DNA from: Sipunculus nudus
Lineage: Eukaryota > Annelida > Sipuncula > Golfingiida > Sipunculidae
NCBI GenBank assembly: GCA_026874595.1
Contig: JAPPUL010000069.1
Coordinates: 312,001-376,000, forward strand
Direction: 5' to 3'
Length of the DNA stretch: 64,000 nucleotides
The stretch's first letter is position 1. The number at the start of each line of letters is the position of its first letter. Positions 17,025 to 25,969 of the stretch are shown one piece after another. Under the pieces are notes generated by a model. The model was not told where the DNA came from. It made no database searches and was given only the letters and a program-made list of their open reading frames with translations. The translations under genes and the position numbers were made by a program.

Positions 17025-17657
17025 TTATATGTTCGGATTTATATAAAATATTGCTTGGCCTTTCTTTAGCAAACTACCATCTTCGACCAGAATCTTTACT
17101 ATCTTGCCTCTACATTCTGCTTTGATCTCGTTCATCATCTTCATCGCCTCTACTATACCTATTGTGCGATCTTCACTTACCACGCTACCCTCTACCACAA
17201 AGGGCGGACTCTCTGGACTTGGCTTACTATAAAATGTTCCCACTATCGGAGAGCTCACTATCGTATATTCTTGCCCCTCTTCCCCCTCACCTACCCCCAT
17301 CTCACCTACCCCCATCTCGCCCTCACCCTGCAAAACCAATTCTGTATCCCTTCTATCTTCAACTCCATCTTCAACAGAATTTACAACTCCCGCCTCCTCA
17401 AAAGCTAATCCTCCCCCTGCACCCCCCCCAACTACCCCCCCCACTTCTTCTGCCACTTCTAACCCGCCTGCATTACTATCTCGCTTTAACACAAATTCAA
17501 ACCCATTCTCTTCTATCCTAAGTTCATCAAGCCTATATCTTTCAAAAAGCTCTATGTAACTCCTTAACGCCTTCGCCCCTAAAGACTCCTCCTCCAACAC
17601 TCCCTTCTTTTTCTTCGATCTCTTCACTGCACCTACTCTTTCGCTACTTATTCCCAT
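17025..17657 (-). CDS. accB: Biotin carboxyl carrier protein of acetyl-CoA carboxylase
   Basis: The 210-residue protein carries the biotin that is carboxylated and passed to acetyl-CoA in the first step of fatty-acid synthesis. The C-terminal biotinyl domain has VSSPIVGTFYSKPSPESPPF and the lysine motif EAMKMMNEIKAEC. The N-terminal part (about 28-65) with RSYIELFERYRLDELRIEEN matches the AccB leader segment (LIELVEESGLxELEIxE). The middle linker is Gly/Glu/Val-rich where other AccB have Ala/Pro, and holds a perfect 15-base duplication encoding GEMGV twice (17290-17319). AAGGA precedes the ATG. accC is not adjacent, which is unusual because accB and accC are commonly paired. Confidence 0.93.
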   Translation of the reverse strand: MGISSERVGAVKRSKKKKGVLEEESLGAKALRSYIELFERYRLDELRIEENGFEFVLKRDSNAGGLEVAEEVGGVVGGGAGGGLAFEEAGVVNSVEDGVEDRRDTELVLQGEGEMGVGEMGVGEGEEGQEYTIVSSPIVGTFYSKPSPESPPFVVEGSVVSEDRTIGIVEAMKMMNEIKAECRGKIVKILVEDGSLLKKGQAIFYINPNI

Positions 17658-17780
17658 TTCTTATCCTTAATATGACCAACTTAAATCCTAACTCTAAGCT
17701 CGGTGCACATAAAGTATAGCACAATGATAAGCTAAAAGTATTTATTTTACTATACCCTTAGCTTACCCTTATTTCATTGT

Positions 17781-18065
17781 TTACTTCTTTTTTGGATTTA
17801 ACAATTCATTAACAGAATCGCTAAACTTTAGCTTTGCTACATCCTTTGCTGCTATTGGTATCTTCTGCTTTGTTCTCGGATTCACTCCCGTTGTTTTCTT
17901 CCTGTGCATTACCTTAAAAGTTCCAAATCCTACCAATGCCAGCTTATCCCTCTCGGAAAGCACTCGCTTAACTGTCTCTAAAAAAGCGTTTAAACTCTTC
18001 TCAGAGTCCTTCTTAGACAACCCGCTCTGCTTCGCCATAGCATCAACCAGTTCAGTTTTATTCAC
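17781..18065 (-). CDS. hup: HU-family histone-like DNA-binding protein
   Basis: This 94-residue protein is a full-length HU/IHF-family DNA-bending protein. MNKTELVDAMAKQSGLSKKD is the dimerisation helix region; LVGFGTFKVMHRKKTTGVNPRTKQKI contains the beta arm with the conserved GFGTF and RNPRT-like (VNPRT) DNA-contact motif. The start is GTG with a strong AGGAGG 8 bases upstream, fitting high expression. It is monocistronic as far as visible: the neighbours are accB 123 bases downstream and a plus-strand GNAT gene upstream. The protein is closer to HU than to IHF, but the two cannot be separated by eye. Confidence 0.96.
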   Translation of the reverse strand: MNKTELVDAMAKQSGLSKKDSEKSLNAFLETVKRVLSERDKLALVGFGTFKVMHRKKTTGVNPRTKQKIPIAAKDVAKLKFSDSVNELLNPKKK

Positions 18066-18093
18066 CGTAAGTCCTCCTACTGATTGTCATACA

Positions 18094-18104
18094 ACAACCG
18101 TTGT
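18094..18104. promoter_or_regulatory. Palindrome just upstream of hup
   Basis: ACAACCGTTGT is a perfect 11-base inverted repeat with one central base, about 29 bases upstream of the GTG. It could be an operator or part of the 5' UTR. The remaining bases to 18349 are AT-rich with no gene. Confidence 0.3.
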
Positions 18105-18349
18105 ACACTCTAATAGTAAAAGAATTATATACAATATATTATACCCTGTCAACATAACTACTCTAAAAACTTACCTTTTAATCCATTCAATATAATATTA
18201 TATTTATTTATTTATTGCTTAAACCTCTTGTAGAAACCGTTTATAGCCAATATATTGCATAACTTTTTATACATAGCAATTTTTAAACTATCTCCTATAT
18301 TTCTATTGCCATATTTGACTACGACACTTATTCTATATATTTTATAATC

Positions 18350-19546
18350 ATGAATTCCCAAATCACTACCTTCTCTCCTCAAAATTATAACCTTATTAAA
18401 GATTTTATTACCTTTCCTAAGCTCCTTTACTATAACGACACCAATTATATTCCTCCCCTTGACATGACCTTAATTGGTAACAGATTACTTAACACTAAGG
18501 GCTTGCTTTTTAATAATCACCCTTTTCACAATAATGCTTTCGTTAGGTATATCTTGGCTTCTTTTGATAAGTCCATTGTAGGGCGTCTTGCTTTTGGAGT
18601 CGATTTCAAATACAATGACTTCCATAAAAAAAATACTGCGTTCTTTGGCTTTTTTGATGTTATAAACGATTTTAGCGTCGCAAAAATTATGCTTGATCAC
18701 GCTATCAATATATTAAAAGACGAGATGAAGGTTAATAAAATTATAGGGCCCCTTAACTTCTCAACTAATTATACCATAGGCCTTCTCATTGATAACTATA
18801 GCTTGCCGCCTTACGTAAACACTTCCTATAACTATCCATATTATAAAGACTTTTTAGCCAAGTACGGCTTTCATAAGGAAAAAGATATTTTGGCTTTCTC
18901 CCTTAATGAACATAATGTGCTGTCTAGCGGCCAGACCGGTACAAAAAGAATTGCTCAAATTAAAAAGCTTGTTTTTAGAGTTATTAAAAAATATAAAGTC
19001 TCCATAAGGCATATAAACCTTTCTGGCAAGGCTTTTATGAACGATATGAATATTATTAGGGACCTTTATACTAAATCATGGCACAAAAATTGGGGCTTTG
19101 TACCTATGGATTCAAGCGAATTTATCGTTGCCGCTCATGAGTTTAAAAGCATCGTTAAAAAAGAACTTGTTCTCTTTGCATATATCGATAATAGGCCTGT
19201 TGGCTTTATTGCCCTTATTCCCGACATTAATAACATACTTTCATCTAACAAAACTTCTAAAAATCCATTCTCCAATTTAGAGATAACTCGCCTTTTAAAG
19301 GTGTTAATTAAAAAAGGAAGTGTTACTAAATACCGCATTATGCTTTTAGGCGTTTTGCCAGAATATAGAAAACAATATATAGAAATGATTTTATATTATA
19401 AAATATATGAATATGTTGCCAAGGGAGTTATTAGTGATTTAGAGTTTTCTTGGATACTTGAAGATAATGCTTTAATGATTAATACTATTAAGAACATTGG
19501 AGGGACTCTTTCTAAAACTTGGAGAGTTTTTTCTTTTGATATTTAA
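18350..19546 (+). CDS. GNAT-superfamily acetyltransferase-like protein
   Basis: The 398-residue protein matches a family of about 380-residue GNAT-fold proteins. It has an FPKLLYYNDTNYIPPL entry motif and the diagnostic IIGPLNFSTNYTIGLLIDNY region followed by YNYPYYKDFLAKYGF. Its C-terminal half has the second GNAT fold (LVLFAYIDNRPVGFIALIP and RIMLLGVLPEYRKQYIEMIL, the acetyl-CoA pyrophosphate-loop region). The pyrophosphate loop lacks the full Q/RxxGxG/A pattern, so activity is not certain. No signal peptide. Codons end mostly in T or C. It is followed 33 bases later by an exported fn3-like gene on the same strand; no clear ribosome binding site is visible. Confidence 0.75.
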   Translation: MNSQITTFSPQNYNLIKDFITFPKLLYYNDTNYIPPLDMTLIGNRLLNTKGLLFNNHPFHNNAFVRYILASFDKSIVGRLAFGVDFKYNDFHKKNTAFFGFFDVINDFSVAKIMLDHAINILKDEMKVNKIIGPLNFSTNYTIGLLIDNYSLPPYVNTSYNYPYYKDFLAKYGFHKEKDILAFSLNEHNVLSSGQTGTKRIAQIKKLVFRVIKKYKVSIRHINLSGKAFMNDMNIIRDLYTKSWHKNWGFVPMDSSEFIVAAHEFKSIVKKELVLFAYIDNRPVGFIALIPDINNILSSNKTSKNPFSNLEITRLLKVLIKKGSVTKYRIMLLGVLPEYRKQYIEMILYYKIYEYVAKGVISDLEFSWILEDNALMINTIKNIGGTLSKTWRVFSFDI

Positions 19547-19579
19547 TAACTATTTTAATACCTATAATTATACTATACC

Positions 19580-20131
19580 ATGCTTTCTTTCATTAAGACT
19601 AAGATACAAAAGATATATAAACCATCTAAGGCTTTGCTTACCGCCATTATATTACTAACCGCCATTATAACTAAATCAAATTGTGGTTTGCCTTCTGTTG
19701 AATTTGTTGACGATCTTAACGCTCCTAAACACCTTAGGGCTACAAGAGATGCCGATGGCATAACTGTAACCTTTTGGGCTTATAACCCAGAAAGCAACTT
19801 CTGGGGTTATAATATTTACATAGCTGAGAATAAAGGCGAGATTAAAGAAAACAAAGCAAGGCATATTAATAGTGACAGAACTATAAACGAAGAGATAGAA
19901 GACAAGTATATTATAAAAAACAAAAGTTCTGACGACCTTCCGACTATAAAAGATTCTGATATGAGGACAAGTCCACGTACAAATCCAACTGAAGTAGAAT
20001 ATACCTTTAAAAAAAAACCTGACGGAAATGGTCTTGCTCCTGTACAATATTCTATAGCAGTTAGTGCATATGATAAATATGGGCATATTGAAAGCGCATT
20101 AAGCGAGATAGTAGAAGTTGAGGACCCATAA
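19580..20131 (+). CDS. Exported fibronectin-III-like protein (paralogue 1)
   Basis: The 183-residue protein has an N-terminal signal/anchor segment (about 16-35, ending near KSNCG, a possible lipobox-like Cys). One beta-sandwich domain of fibronectin type III character follows: PKHLRATRDADGITVTFWAY, then NFWGYNIYIAENKGE and at the end VQYSIAVSAYDKYGHIESALSE. It resembles the next gene (GYNIYIAE versus GYNVWYGKE; VSAYDKYGHIESALSE versus VSAYSSLDNLDSPLSN), so the two are divergent tandem paralogues. The role is unknown; such domains bind extracellular ligands or surface polymers. The stop codon lies in a 21-base sequence repeated 59 bases downstream. Confidence 0.7.
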   Translation: MLSFIKTKIQKIYKPSKALLTAIILLTAIITKSNCGLPSVEFVDDLNAPKHLRATRDADGITVTFWAYNPESNFWGYNIYIAENKGEIKENKARHINSDRTINEEIEDKYIIKNKSSDDLPTIKDSDMRTSPRTNPTEVEYTFKKKPDGNGLAPVQYSIAVSAYDKYGHIESALSEIVEVEDP

Positions 20132-20206
20132 AGTAAACAGCAAAACGAGGATAGAAAGATTGATTTGGGGTTATATTCTAAAACTCATAAAGTAAACAGC
20201 AAAACG
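20127..20206. repeat. Two 21-base direct repeats, the first spanning a stop codon
   Basis: CATAAAGTAAACAGCAAAACG occurs at 20127-20147 and 20186-20206 (period 59). The first copy contains the TAA that ends the upstream fn3-like gene; the second lies just before the next start codon. Confidence 0.9.
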
Positions 20207-20213
20207 GATTCAT

Positions 20214-20693
20214 ATGATTAATATCACTAAAATAAACTTACTTATTCTTTTAATCCTTTTATCAAGCCAAGTAATGTGTACTATCGAAAGCGATTTAACT
20301 GATGATCTTGAACTGCCTTTTATAAAATGTGAGCCTTGCAGCGCAGGAGATACAACTATAACAATAAGCGGCTATAATAACGAAAACCATTTCTCAGGTT
20401 ACAATGTATGGTATGGCAAGGAAAGCGAAATTATAACTGCACATAAAAACAAAGATAGGTCTTTTGTTATAGACAATAGCTCTTTGCCTCTTGACGCAGA
20501 TAATAAAGGCTCTGATATCCCTTCTATTAGTAATTCGAATAATCCAAAAGACATTAGTGCCGTAAAAAGTAGCACTCACGCTTTTGACATAAAAATTCAA
20601 AATACTACATCTGGTAACGTTATCTTTGTATCAGCATATAGCTCCCTCGACAACTTAGACAGCCCTCTTAGCAATATGATTACAATAAAATAA
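20214..20693 (+). CDS. Exported fibronectin-III-like protein (paralogue 2)
   Basis: The 159-residue product has a signal peptide (hydrophobic core about 8-20, then SQVMC, a possible lipoprotein cleavage site). A single fn3-like domain follows, with TITISGYNNENHFSGYNVWY and terminal VIFVSAYSSLDNLDSPLSN. It is a paralogue of the gene immediately upstream. The last 95 codons or so form the first of four tandem 290-base units. Because 290 is not a multiple of three, the downstream copies are out of frame with this gene and cannot extend it. No convincing ribosome binding site precedes the ATG. Confidence 0.7.
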   Translation: MINITKINLLILLILLSSQVMCTIESDLTDDLELPFIKCEPCSAGDTTITISGYNNENHFSGYNVWYGKESEIITAHKNKDRSFVIDNSSLPLDADNKGSDIPSISNSNNPKDISAVKSSTHAFDIKIQNTTSGNVIFVSAYSSLDNLDSPLSNMITIK

Positions 20694-21563
20694 AAATATG
20701 GTATGGCAAGGAAAGCGAAATTATAACTGCACATAAAAACAAAGATAGGTCTTTTGTTATAGACAATAGCTCTTTGCCTCTTGACGCAGATAATAAAGGC
20801 TCTGATATCCCTTCGATTAGTAATTCGAATAACCCAAAAGACATAAGTAGAGTAAAAAGTAGCACTCACGCTTTTGACATAACAATTCAAAATACTACAT
20901 CCGGTAACGTTATCTTTGTATCAGCATATAGCTCCCTCGACAACTTAGACAGCCCTCTTAGCAATATGATTACAATAAAATAAAAATATGGTATGGCAAG
21001 GAAAGCGAAATTATAACTGCACATAAAAACAAAGATAGGTCTTTTGTTATAGACAATAGCTCTTTGCCTCTTGACGCAGATAATAAAGGCTCTGATATCC
21101 CTTCGATTAGTAATTCGAATAATCCAAAAGACATAAGTAGAGTAAAAAGTAGCACTCACGCTTTTGACATAACAATTCAAAATACTACATCCGGTAACGT
21201 TATCTTTGTATCAGCATATAGCTCCCTCGACAACTTAGACAGCCCTCTTAGCAATATGATTACAATAAAATAAAAATATGGTATGGCAAGGAAAGCGAAA
21301 TTATAACTGCACATAAAAACAAAGATAGGTCTTTTGTTATAGACAATAGCTCTTTGCCTCTTGACGCAGATAATAAAGGCTCTGATATCCCTTCGATTAG
21401 CAGTTCAAATGAGCCCACAGGCATAAGTAGCGTAAAAAGTAGCACTCACGCTTTTGACATAAAAATTCAAAATACTACATCTGGTAACGTTATCTTTGTA
21501 TCAGCATATAGCTCCCTCGACAACTTAGACAGCCCTCTTAGCAATATGATAATACTACCATAA
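20406..21563 (+). repeat. Four tandem 290-bp copies of an fn3-like gene's 3' part
   Basis: The marker GTATGGCAAG lies at 20411, 20701, 20991 and 21281, an exact 290-base period. Copy 1 is the 3' half of the exported protein gene. Copies 2 and 3 are near-identical to it. Copy 4 differs in a short patch near 21410-21430 (SSNEPTGISS instead of SNSNNPKDIS) and at the end (NMIILP). Each spare copy keeps an open frame for the domain from WYGKES to the stop but has no signal peptide and no ATG; only an internal TTG (20774, 21064, 21354) could start 69 residues. The copies are therefore probably untranslated. This fills 20694-21563. Confidence 0.95.
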
Positions 21564-21592
21564 ATTACAATACCATAAAAAATAAAGAACCT

Positions 21593-22648
21593 TTAGGCAA
21601 CACTTACATCCTTAGACAGAAAAACATCTTGTATAGCATTTAAAAGCTTTATACCTTCTTTCATAGGTCGTTGAAACGCCTTGCGGCCGGATATAAGCCC
21701 CATGCCACCCGCTCGCTTATTTATTATTGCAGTTTTCACTGCATCATGAAAGTCGTTATCACCCGATGCTCCACCTGAATTAATAAGTCCTGCTCTTCCC
21801 ATATAACAATTGGCAACTTGATAACGCGTTAGGTCTATTGGATGATCTGTTGTCAGTTTGCTATATACAAGTGAGTCGGTCTTGCCAAACTTAAGTGCAT
21901 TAAAGCCGCCATTATTCTCAGGAAGCTTTTGTTTAATTATATCTGCTTCTATGGTTACTCCAAGATGGTTAGCTTGGGCACTAAGATCAGATGACACATG
22001 ATAATCCTTATCCTTCTTTTTAAATTCCGAATTCCTAAGGTAGCACCAAAGTATTGTTGCCATGCCAAGCTCATGCGCCTTATGAAAGGCTTCTGACACC
22101 TCGATAATCTGTCGGCTGCTTTCCTTAGAACCAAAATAAATAGTTGCTCCAACCGCCGCACAACCCATCTCAGCCGCATGTTCTACATTTGCAAACATAA
22201 TCTGATCATACTTATTAGGATAAGTCAAAAACTCATTATGATTTATTTTAAGAATAAGCGGGATTTTATGTGCATATCGTCTTGCTATTGACCCTAAAAC
22301 GCCATAGGTACTAGCAACTGCACTACACCCGCCTTCAATTGCAAGTTTTAATATATTCTCACCATCAAAGTATATAGGGTTTTTAGCAAATGAGGCTCCC
22401 GCAGAATGTTCAATGCCCTGATCAACAGGCAATATAGAAAGATAGCCAGAACCAGCAAGACGGCCTGAGTAAAAAAGCCAAGAAAGTTTTCCAAGCACAC
22501 GATTAGGACGATCGGAGTTAAGGAACACTCTATCGACAAAATCGGGGCCCGGCAGATGCAAAAGACTCTTATCTATTGTACTGCACTTATGACTCAAAAG
22601 AAAGTCAGCTTCCTTATCTCCAATATGTTTAACAATTTTGTCTATCAT
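21593..22648 (-). CDS. fbaB: Fructose-bisphosphate aldolase class I (DhnA/archaeal type)
   Basis: The 351-residue enzyme reversibly cleaves fructose-1,6-bisphosphate to DHAP and glyceraldehyde-3-phosphate through a Schiff-base lysine. Family features include [28 protein letters not shown] (a Lys in the barrel), [23 protein letters not shown] and [18 protein letters not shown], which contains the Schiff-base Lys of this family. [17 protein letters not shown] supplies the phosphate site. Length fits the bacterial FbaB type. A longer frame starts at 22678, but AGGAG lies 9 bases before the ATG at 22648, which is preferred. An operator-like palindrome lies about 70 bases upstream. The convergent neighbour is the 290-base array. 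Confidence 0.94.
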   Translation of the reverse strand: MIDKIVKHIGDKEADFLLSHKCSTIDKSLLHLPGPDFVDRVFLNSDRPNRVLGKLSWLFYSGRLAGSGYLSILPVDQGIEHSAGASFAKNPIYFDGENILKLAIEGGCSAVASTYGVLGSIARRYAHKIPLILKINHNEFLTYPNKYDQIMFANVEHAAEMGCAAVGATIYFGSKESSRQIIEVSEAFHKAHELGMATILWCYLRNSEFKKKDKDYHVSSDLSAQANHLGVTIEADIIKQKLPENNGGFNALKFGKTDSLVYSKLTTDHPIDLTRYQVANCYMGRAGLINSGGASGDNDFHDAVKTAIINKRAGGMGLISGRKAFQRPMKEGIKLLNAIQDVFLSKDVSVA

Positions 22649-22972
22649 AAAAAAAACTCCTAGAATATATAAACGCATAAGAAAATACGTAAATCTTAAA
22701 ACATGTGGAACACTAATCTCTATACTATAGAGTTGAACACTAACATATAAGTGTTTCCTATATACAAAAGGGTCCCAATTTTTTGTAAACTTAAATAAAG
22801 TTAACTAAAAAAACAAACGAAAAATAAAAGAGGTCCTAATAATATAAAACTAAGCAAAAAAATATTAGTATAAGATATAAATTTAAAGACGAAGTATATA
22901 TCTTTAAGTAAAAGAGTTATAAATAATCCATAAAATAAAAGACGTACAGCCTATGTACATTGTGGAGAGTAG
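22649..22972. other. Divergent intergenic region between aldolase and FapA-like genes
   Basis: No gene is seen in these 324 AT-rich bases. They must contain both divergent promoters. The aldolase side carries the palindrome listed separately; the other half is poly-A-rich without a promoter I would defend. Confidence 0.6.
22709..22743. promoter_or_regulatory. Operator-like palindrome flanked by direct repeats, upstream of aldolase
   Basis: CTCTATACTATAGAG (22718-22732) is a perfect 15-base palindrome. AACACTAA stands on both sides (22709-22716 and 22736-22743). The block lies 61-95 bases upstream of the aldolase start codon, where a repressor site would overlap the promoter. No family of regulator can be named. 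Confidence 0.4.
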
Positions 22973-24985
22973 ATGCCAACATTTAAGGATCTTAAAAACC
23001 AATTAAAGACACAAGAAGTAGAAAAAAAGGTGGAGAAAGAGGTAAGTGGGTATAGTTTGTCAGAGTGTCTTGAGAAGGGAAGGTATTTACTGCAAATGAA
23101 GGATATAGAATATGAAGTGCTTGAAAAAGGGAGTAAGGGTTTTATGGGGTTTGGTCGGAAGAGATACAGGGTGTTGGTATATGGAGATATAACAAAAGGC
23201 GAGGAGAAGATAGAAGAAAGCCAAGCACCAGAAGAGAGTAAAGCAAAGATAATAGAAGAAGAGCCAAAAGATATAGATGGGACTATAAGCTTCATATCGC
23301 GCAAAACAGGAATATTTATAAAGATAAGTCCACCTAAAGGGCTTGGGAGAAGAGTAAAACTTGAAAAGGCAATCAATTTACTTGAGAAGAAACAATACAA
23401 AGGCTCACAACTTGATAAGATAAAAGAAGCAGTAAAAAAAGCACAAAATGAGTGGGTCAAGATAGGAGAATACCGTCCTGACATAGAATATGATTCAAGG
23501 ATAAAGGAAGTAAACATATCACAAGATGAATTAAACGCAACATTGACTATAAACCCGCCGTTATTTTGCGGACGAGTACTTGAGGTTGCCGAGGTAATGA
23601 GTCAACTAAAATCATATGGAATAAGTTATGGAATAAATGAAGAGAAGATAAAAGATATAATAGAGAATGGGAAATACGGATATCCTGTAGTGATAGCAGA
23701 AGGGATTAGGCCAGAAAACGGTAAAAATGCCCAAATTAAATTATACTTTGACAATAAACAAGAGATAAACTTAGTAGAGGACGAAGCAGGTAAGGTAGAT
23801 TTTTTTGCAGACTTTGGCTTAATCCATAATGTAGTAAGCGGGCAACTATTGGCAGTAAAAGAGCCGAGCACAAAAGGGAGTCCAGGCAAGACAGTTACAG
23901 GCAGGGATATAGAGCCCTCAGATGGAGCTGATGTTGAGCTTTTGGTTGGCAAGAATGCACGTGTATTAGAAAACGGTCTTGAGGTTATAGCCTCAGGAGC
24001 AGGACGTGCGGTATACGAAGATAATGTTTTCGAAGTTGAGCCAATTCATAAGGTAAATGGCAATGTTGGGGTAAAAACGGGGTCAATAGTATTTTTAGGA
24101 GATGTACATGTATCTGGTAATATAGAAGATGGATTTAGCGTTAAGGCTGCAGGGAATATATACGTAAGTGGAAATATAGGCAAATGCGAGATTGAAGCTG
24201 ACGCAGATATAATAGTGCAAAGAGGGATAGTAGGAAAAGAAGGAGGGCTTGTAAAGGCAGGCAAAGATGTCATTTCAAAATTCATAGAGAATGCAAACGT
24301 AAGAGCGGCAGGCAACGTGGTTATAACAGATGGCATATTAAATAGTCATGTTGATGGGAAGAATGTATATTGTCTTGGCAAACGCGGCACGATAACAGGT
24401 GGCCATATCCGAGCTTCGGAAGAAATACAGGCTAAGGTTCTGGGCTCTCAAAGTTATACAGAGACTAAAGTAGAGGCTGGTATTGCCCCTGAGGCTAAAG
24501 AAAGGCTTAGAGTATTAGAAGCAAATAAAGATGAAATTGAACATAAACTAAACGAATTGTCCAACGACATTAACACTATGAAAAAGCAAAAGCAAGCTGC
24601 AAGGGACAACTTCCCCATTGATAAACACGTTGCTCTTAACAAAATGATTGAAAATAAAACACACTACGTTCAAAGGTTCGATGAAATTAATAAAGATTTA
24701 GATGAACTTAAAGTATACCTTCAAAGTGTATCAAGCCAAGGTGTTATTTCTGTATTTGATACTATATATCCAAGGGTCGAAGTTACTATTAAAAATACCA
24801 CAACTAAAATAAATAGTAATAATGCTCATGTCTCCTTTACTTTAGATAAAGAAGGCTCTATTAAAACATCACAATATCAGCAGCCAAAGGATAAGTCTAT
24901 ACAAACATCCTTCTTTAAGGATTTAAATCAGGCTAAAAAGAAAAAGAAAGACTCTGTGTCTTTTTCTAGAAAAAGACGTGCCTAA
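22973..24985 (+). CDS. FapA-domain (DUF342) protein with N-terminal Jag-N domain
   Basis: The 670-residue protein starts with a Jag-N domain (about residues 25-65: SECLEKGRYLLQMKDIEYEV, then GFMGFGRKRYRVLVYG). From about 220 it continues as a flagellar-assembly-protein-A-type beta-helix: GTVTGRD-like KTVTGRDIEPSDGADVELL, then repeated VSGNIEDGFSVKAAGNIYVSG and IVQRGIVGKEGGLVKAGKD turns. A C-terminal coiled coil (about 500-580) with LEANKDEIEHKLNEL and a basic tail follow. FapA proteins in other bacteria link to cell shape and motility control; no flagellar gene is near. GGAG precedes the ATG. The codon style changes within the gene, from A-ending to T-ending at about 24.4 kb. It converges with parB, 6 bases apart. 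Confidence 0.85.
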   Translation: MPTFKDLKNQLKTQEVEKKVEKEVSGYSLSECLEKGRYLLQMKDIEYEVLEKGSKGFMGFGRKRYRVLVYGDITKGEEKIEESQAPEESKAKIIEEEPKDIDGTISFISRKTGIFIKISPPKGLGRRVKLEKAINLLEKKQYKGSQLDKIKEAVKKAQNEWVKIGEYRPDIEYDSRIKEVNISQDELNATLTINPPLFCGRVLEVAEVMSQLKSYGISYGINEEKIKDIIENGKYGYPVVIAEGIRPENGKNAQIKLYFDNKQEINLVEDEAGKVDFFADFGLIHNVVSGQLLAVKEPSTKGSPGKTVTGRDIEPSDGADVELLVGKNARVLENGLEVIASGAGRAVYEDNVFEVEPIHKVNGNVGVKTGSIVFLGDVHVSGNIEDGFSVKAAGNIYVSGNIGKCEIEADADIIVQRGIVGKEGGLVKAGKDVISKFIENANVRAAGNVVITDGILNSHVDGKNVYCLGKRGTITGGHIRASEEIQAKVLGSQSYTETKVEAGIAPEAKERLRVLEANKDEIEHKLNELSNDINTMKKQKQAARDNFPIDKHVALNKMIENKTHYVQRFDEINKDLDELKVYLQSVSSQGVISVFDTIYPRVEVTIKNTTTKINSNNAHVSFTLDKEGSIKTSQYQQPKDKSIQTSFFKDLNQAKKKKKDSVSFSRKRRA

Positions 24986-24991
24986 AGGTTC

Positions 24992-25969
24992 TTAAAGTTC
25001 AAGCCCTATAGCCTTTAATATTGCCTTAAGCTCAGTATTGCTATTATAGCTTATTTCTATCTTGCCTTTAGCCAATGTGCTGCGGTCTTTTGTTATCTTT
25101 ACGTTTGCTTTCAAATCTTTCTTTATAAAATATTCTTTTATTAAACCTTCCATGTCGTTTATAAGCCTTTCCCCTTCCATCTCCCCACCTGCTAAATCAA
25201 CATCCTCTAAAGCAGCCTCTTCTAAACTTCTAAGTTTTTCAGCATCATCCTTTAAACCCTCAGCTACAGCATCCTTTATTTGCTTGTCCTTCCCAAGCTC
25301 TACAACTTCTTCTCGATTTACTTTGTCTACTATCCGTTCTGCCTCCCTTACACTTACACCATTTCTTAGAAAGTAATCTTTAACAGCAAGTATATTCTTA
25401 TAATCAGTCAAACCCAAAAGCGACCTGCCATGCCCCTCTGTAAGCTTCCCTGCTATTATTAACTCCTGAACCTCCAAAGGCAGCTTCAATAGCCTCATCG
25501 TATTAGATATTGCAGCTCGACTTCGACCCAGCTTCTTGCCAAGCTCCTCTTGCGTTATCTTTAGATGATTTAATAAATATTTATAACTTTCTCCCTCTTC
25601 TATTGCGTTTAAATCTTCCCTTTGTAAATTCTCAATTAAGGCAAGTTCTAACCTTTGTACCCCCTCTATTTCCTTTATTATCGATGGAATGCTCTTTAGA
25701 CCTGCTAACTTCGATGCCCGAAGTCGCCTCTCGCCAGCTATTAACTCATATTTATTGTACTCTAAAAGCCTAAGCAATACCGGTTGTAAGACGCCTTGCT
25801 CCTTTATAGAACGTGAGAGCTCCTTTAGTTTCTCTGCATTAAATAATTTCCTCGGCTGTAACTCGTTTGCTCCTATTAGATTTATATCTACATTTACTAT
25901 CTCATCCCCCCTGCCCCCTCCTCCCTGCAACAACGCTCCAAGACCTTTGCCAAGTACTTCTCTACCCAT
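24992..25969 (-). CDS. parB: Chromosome partitioning protein ParB
   Basis: The 325-residue CTP-dependent DNA clamp loads at parS sites and works with ParA in origin segregation. Near the N-terminus is GKGLGALLQGG (the ParA-stimulating segment). ELQPRKLFN, IKEQGVLQPVLLR and YELIAGERRLRASKLAGL (the CTP-binding GERR box) follow, then ALIENLQREDLNAIEEGESY. The helix-turn-helix is ITQEELGKKLGRSRAAISNTMRLL. It overlaps parA by 8 bases. The order rsmG-parA-parB is the conserved origin-proximal arrangement. I did not find a TGTTTCACGTGAAACA-type parS by eye in the window. The acidic spacer (about 235-270) is longer than usual. Confidence 0.96.
   Translation of the reverse strand: MGREVLGKGLGALLQGGGGRGDEIVNVDINLIGANELQPRKLFNAEKLKELSRSIKEQGVLQPVLLRLLEYNKYELIAGERRLRASKLAGLKSIPSIIKEIEGVQRLELALIENLQREDLNAIEEGESYKYLLNHLKITQEELGKKLGRSRAAISNTMRLLKLPLEVQELIIAGKLTEGHGRSLLGLTDYKNILAVKDYFLRNGVSVREAERIVDKVNREEVVELGKDKQIKDAVAEGLKDDAEKLRSLEEAALEDVDLAGGEMEGERLINDMEGLIKEYFIKKDLKANVKITKDRSTLAKGKIEISYNSNTELKAILKAIGLEL

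Noticed and set aside
20394-21445. Repeated minus-strand frames of 61-97 codons
   Set aside because: They are antisense shadows of the 290-base array and occur once per unit.
20774-21563. Three extra 69-residue fn3-like genes
   Set aside because: They start at an internal TTG without ribosome binding site or signal peptide and are fragments of the array units.
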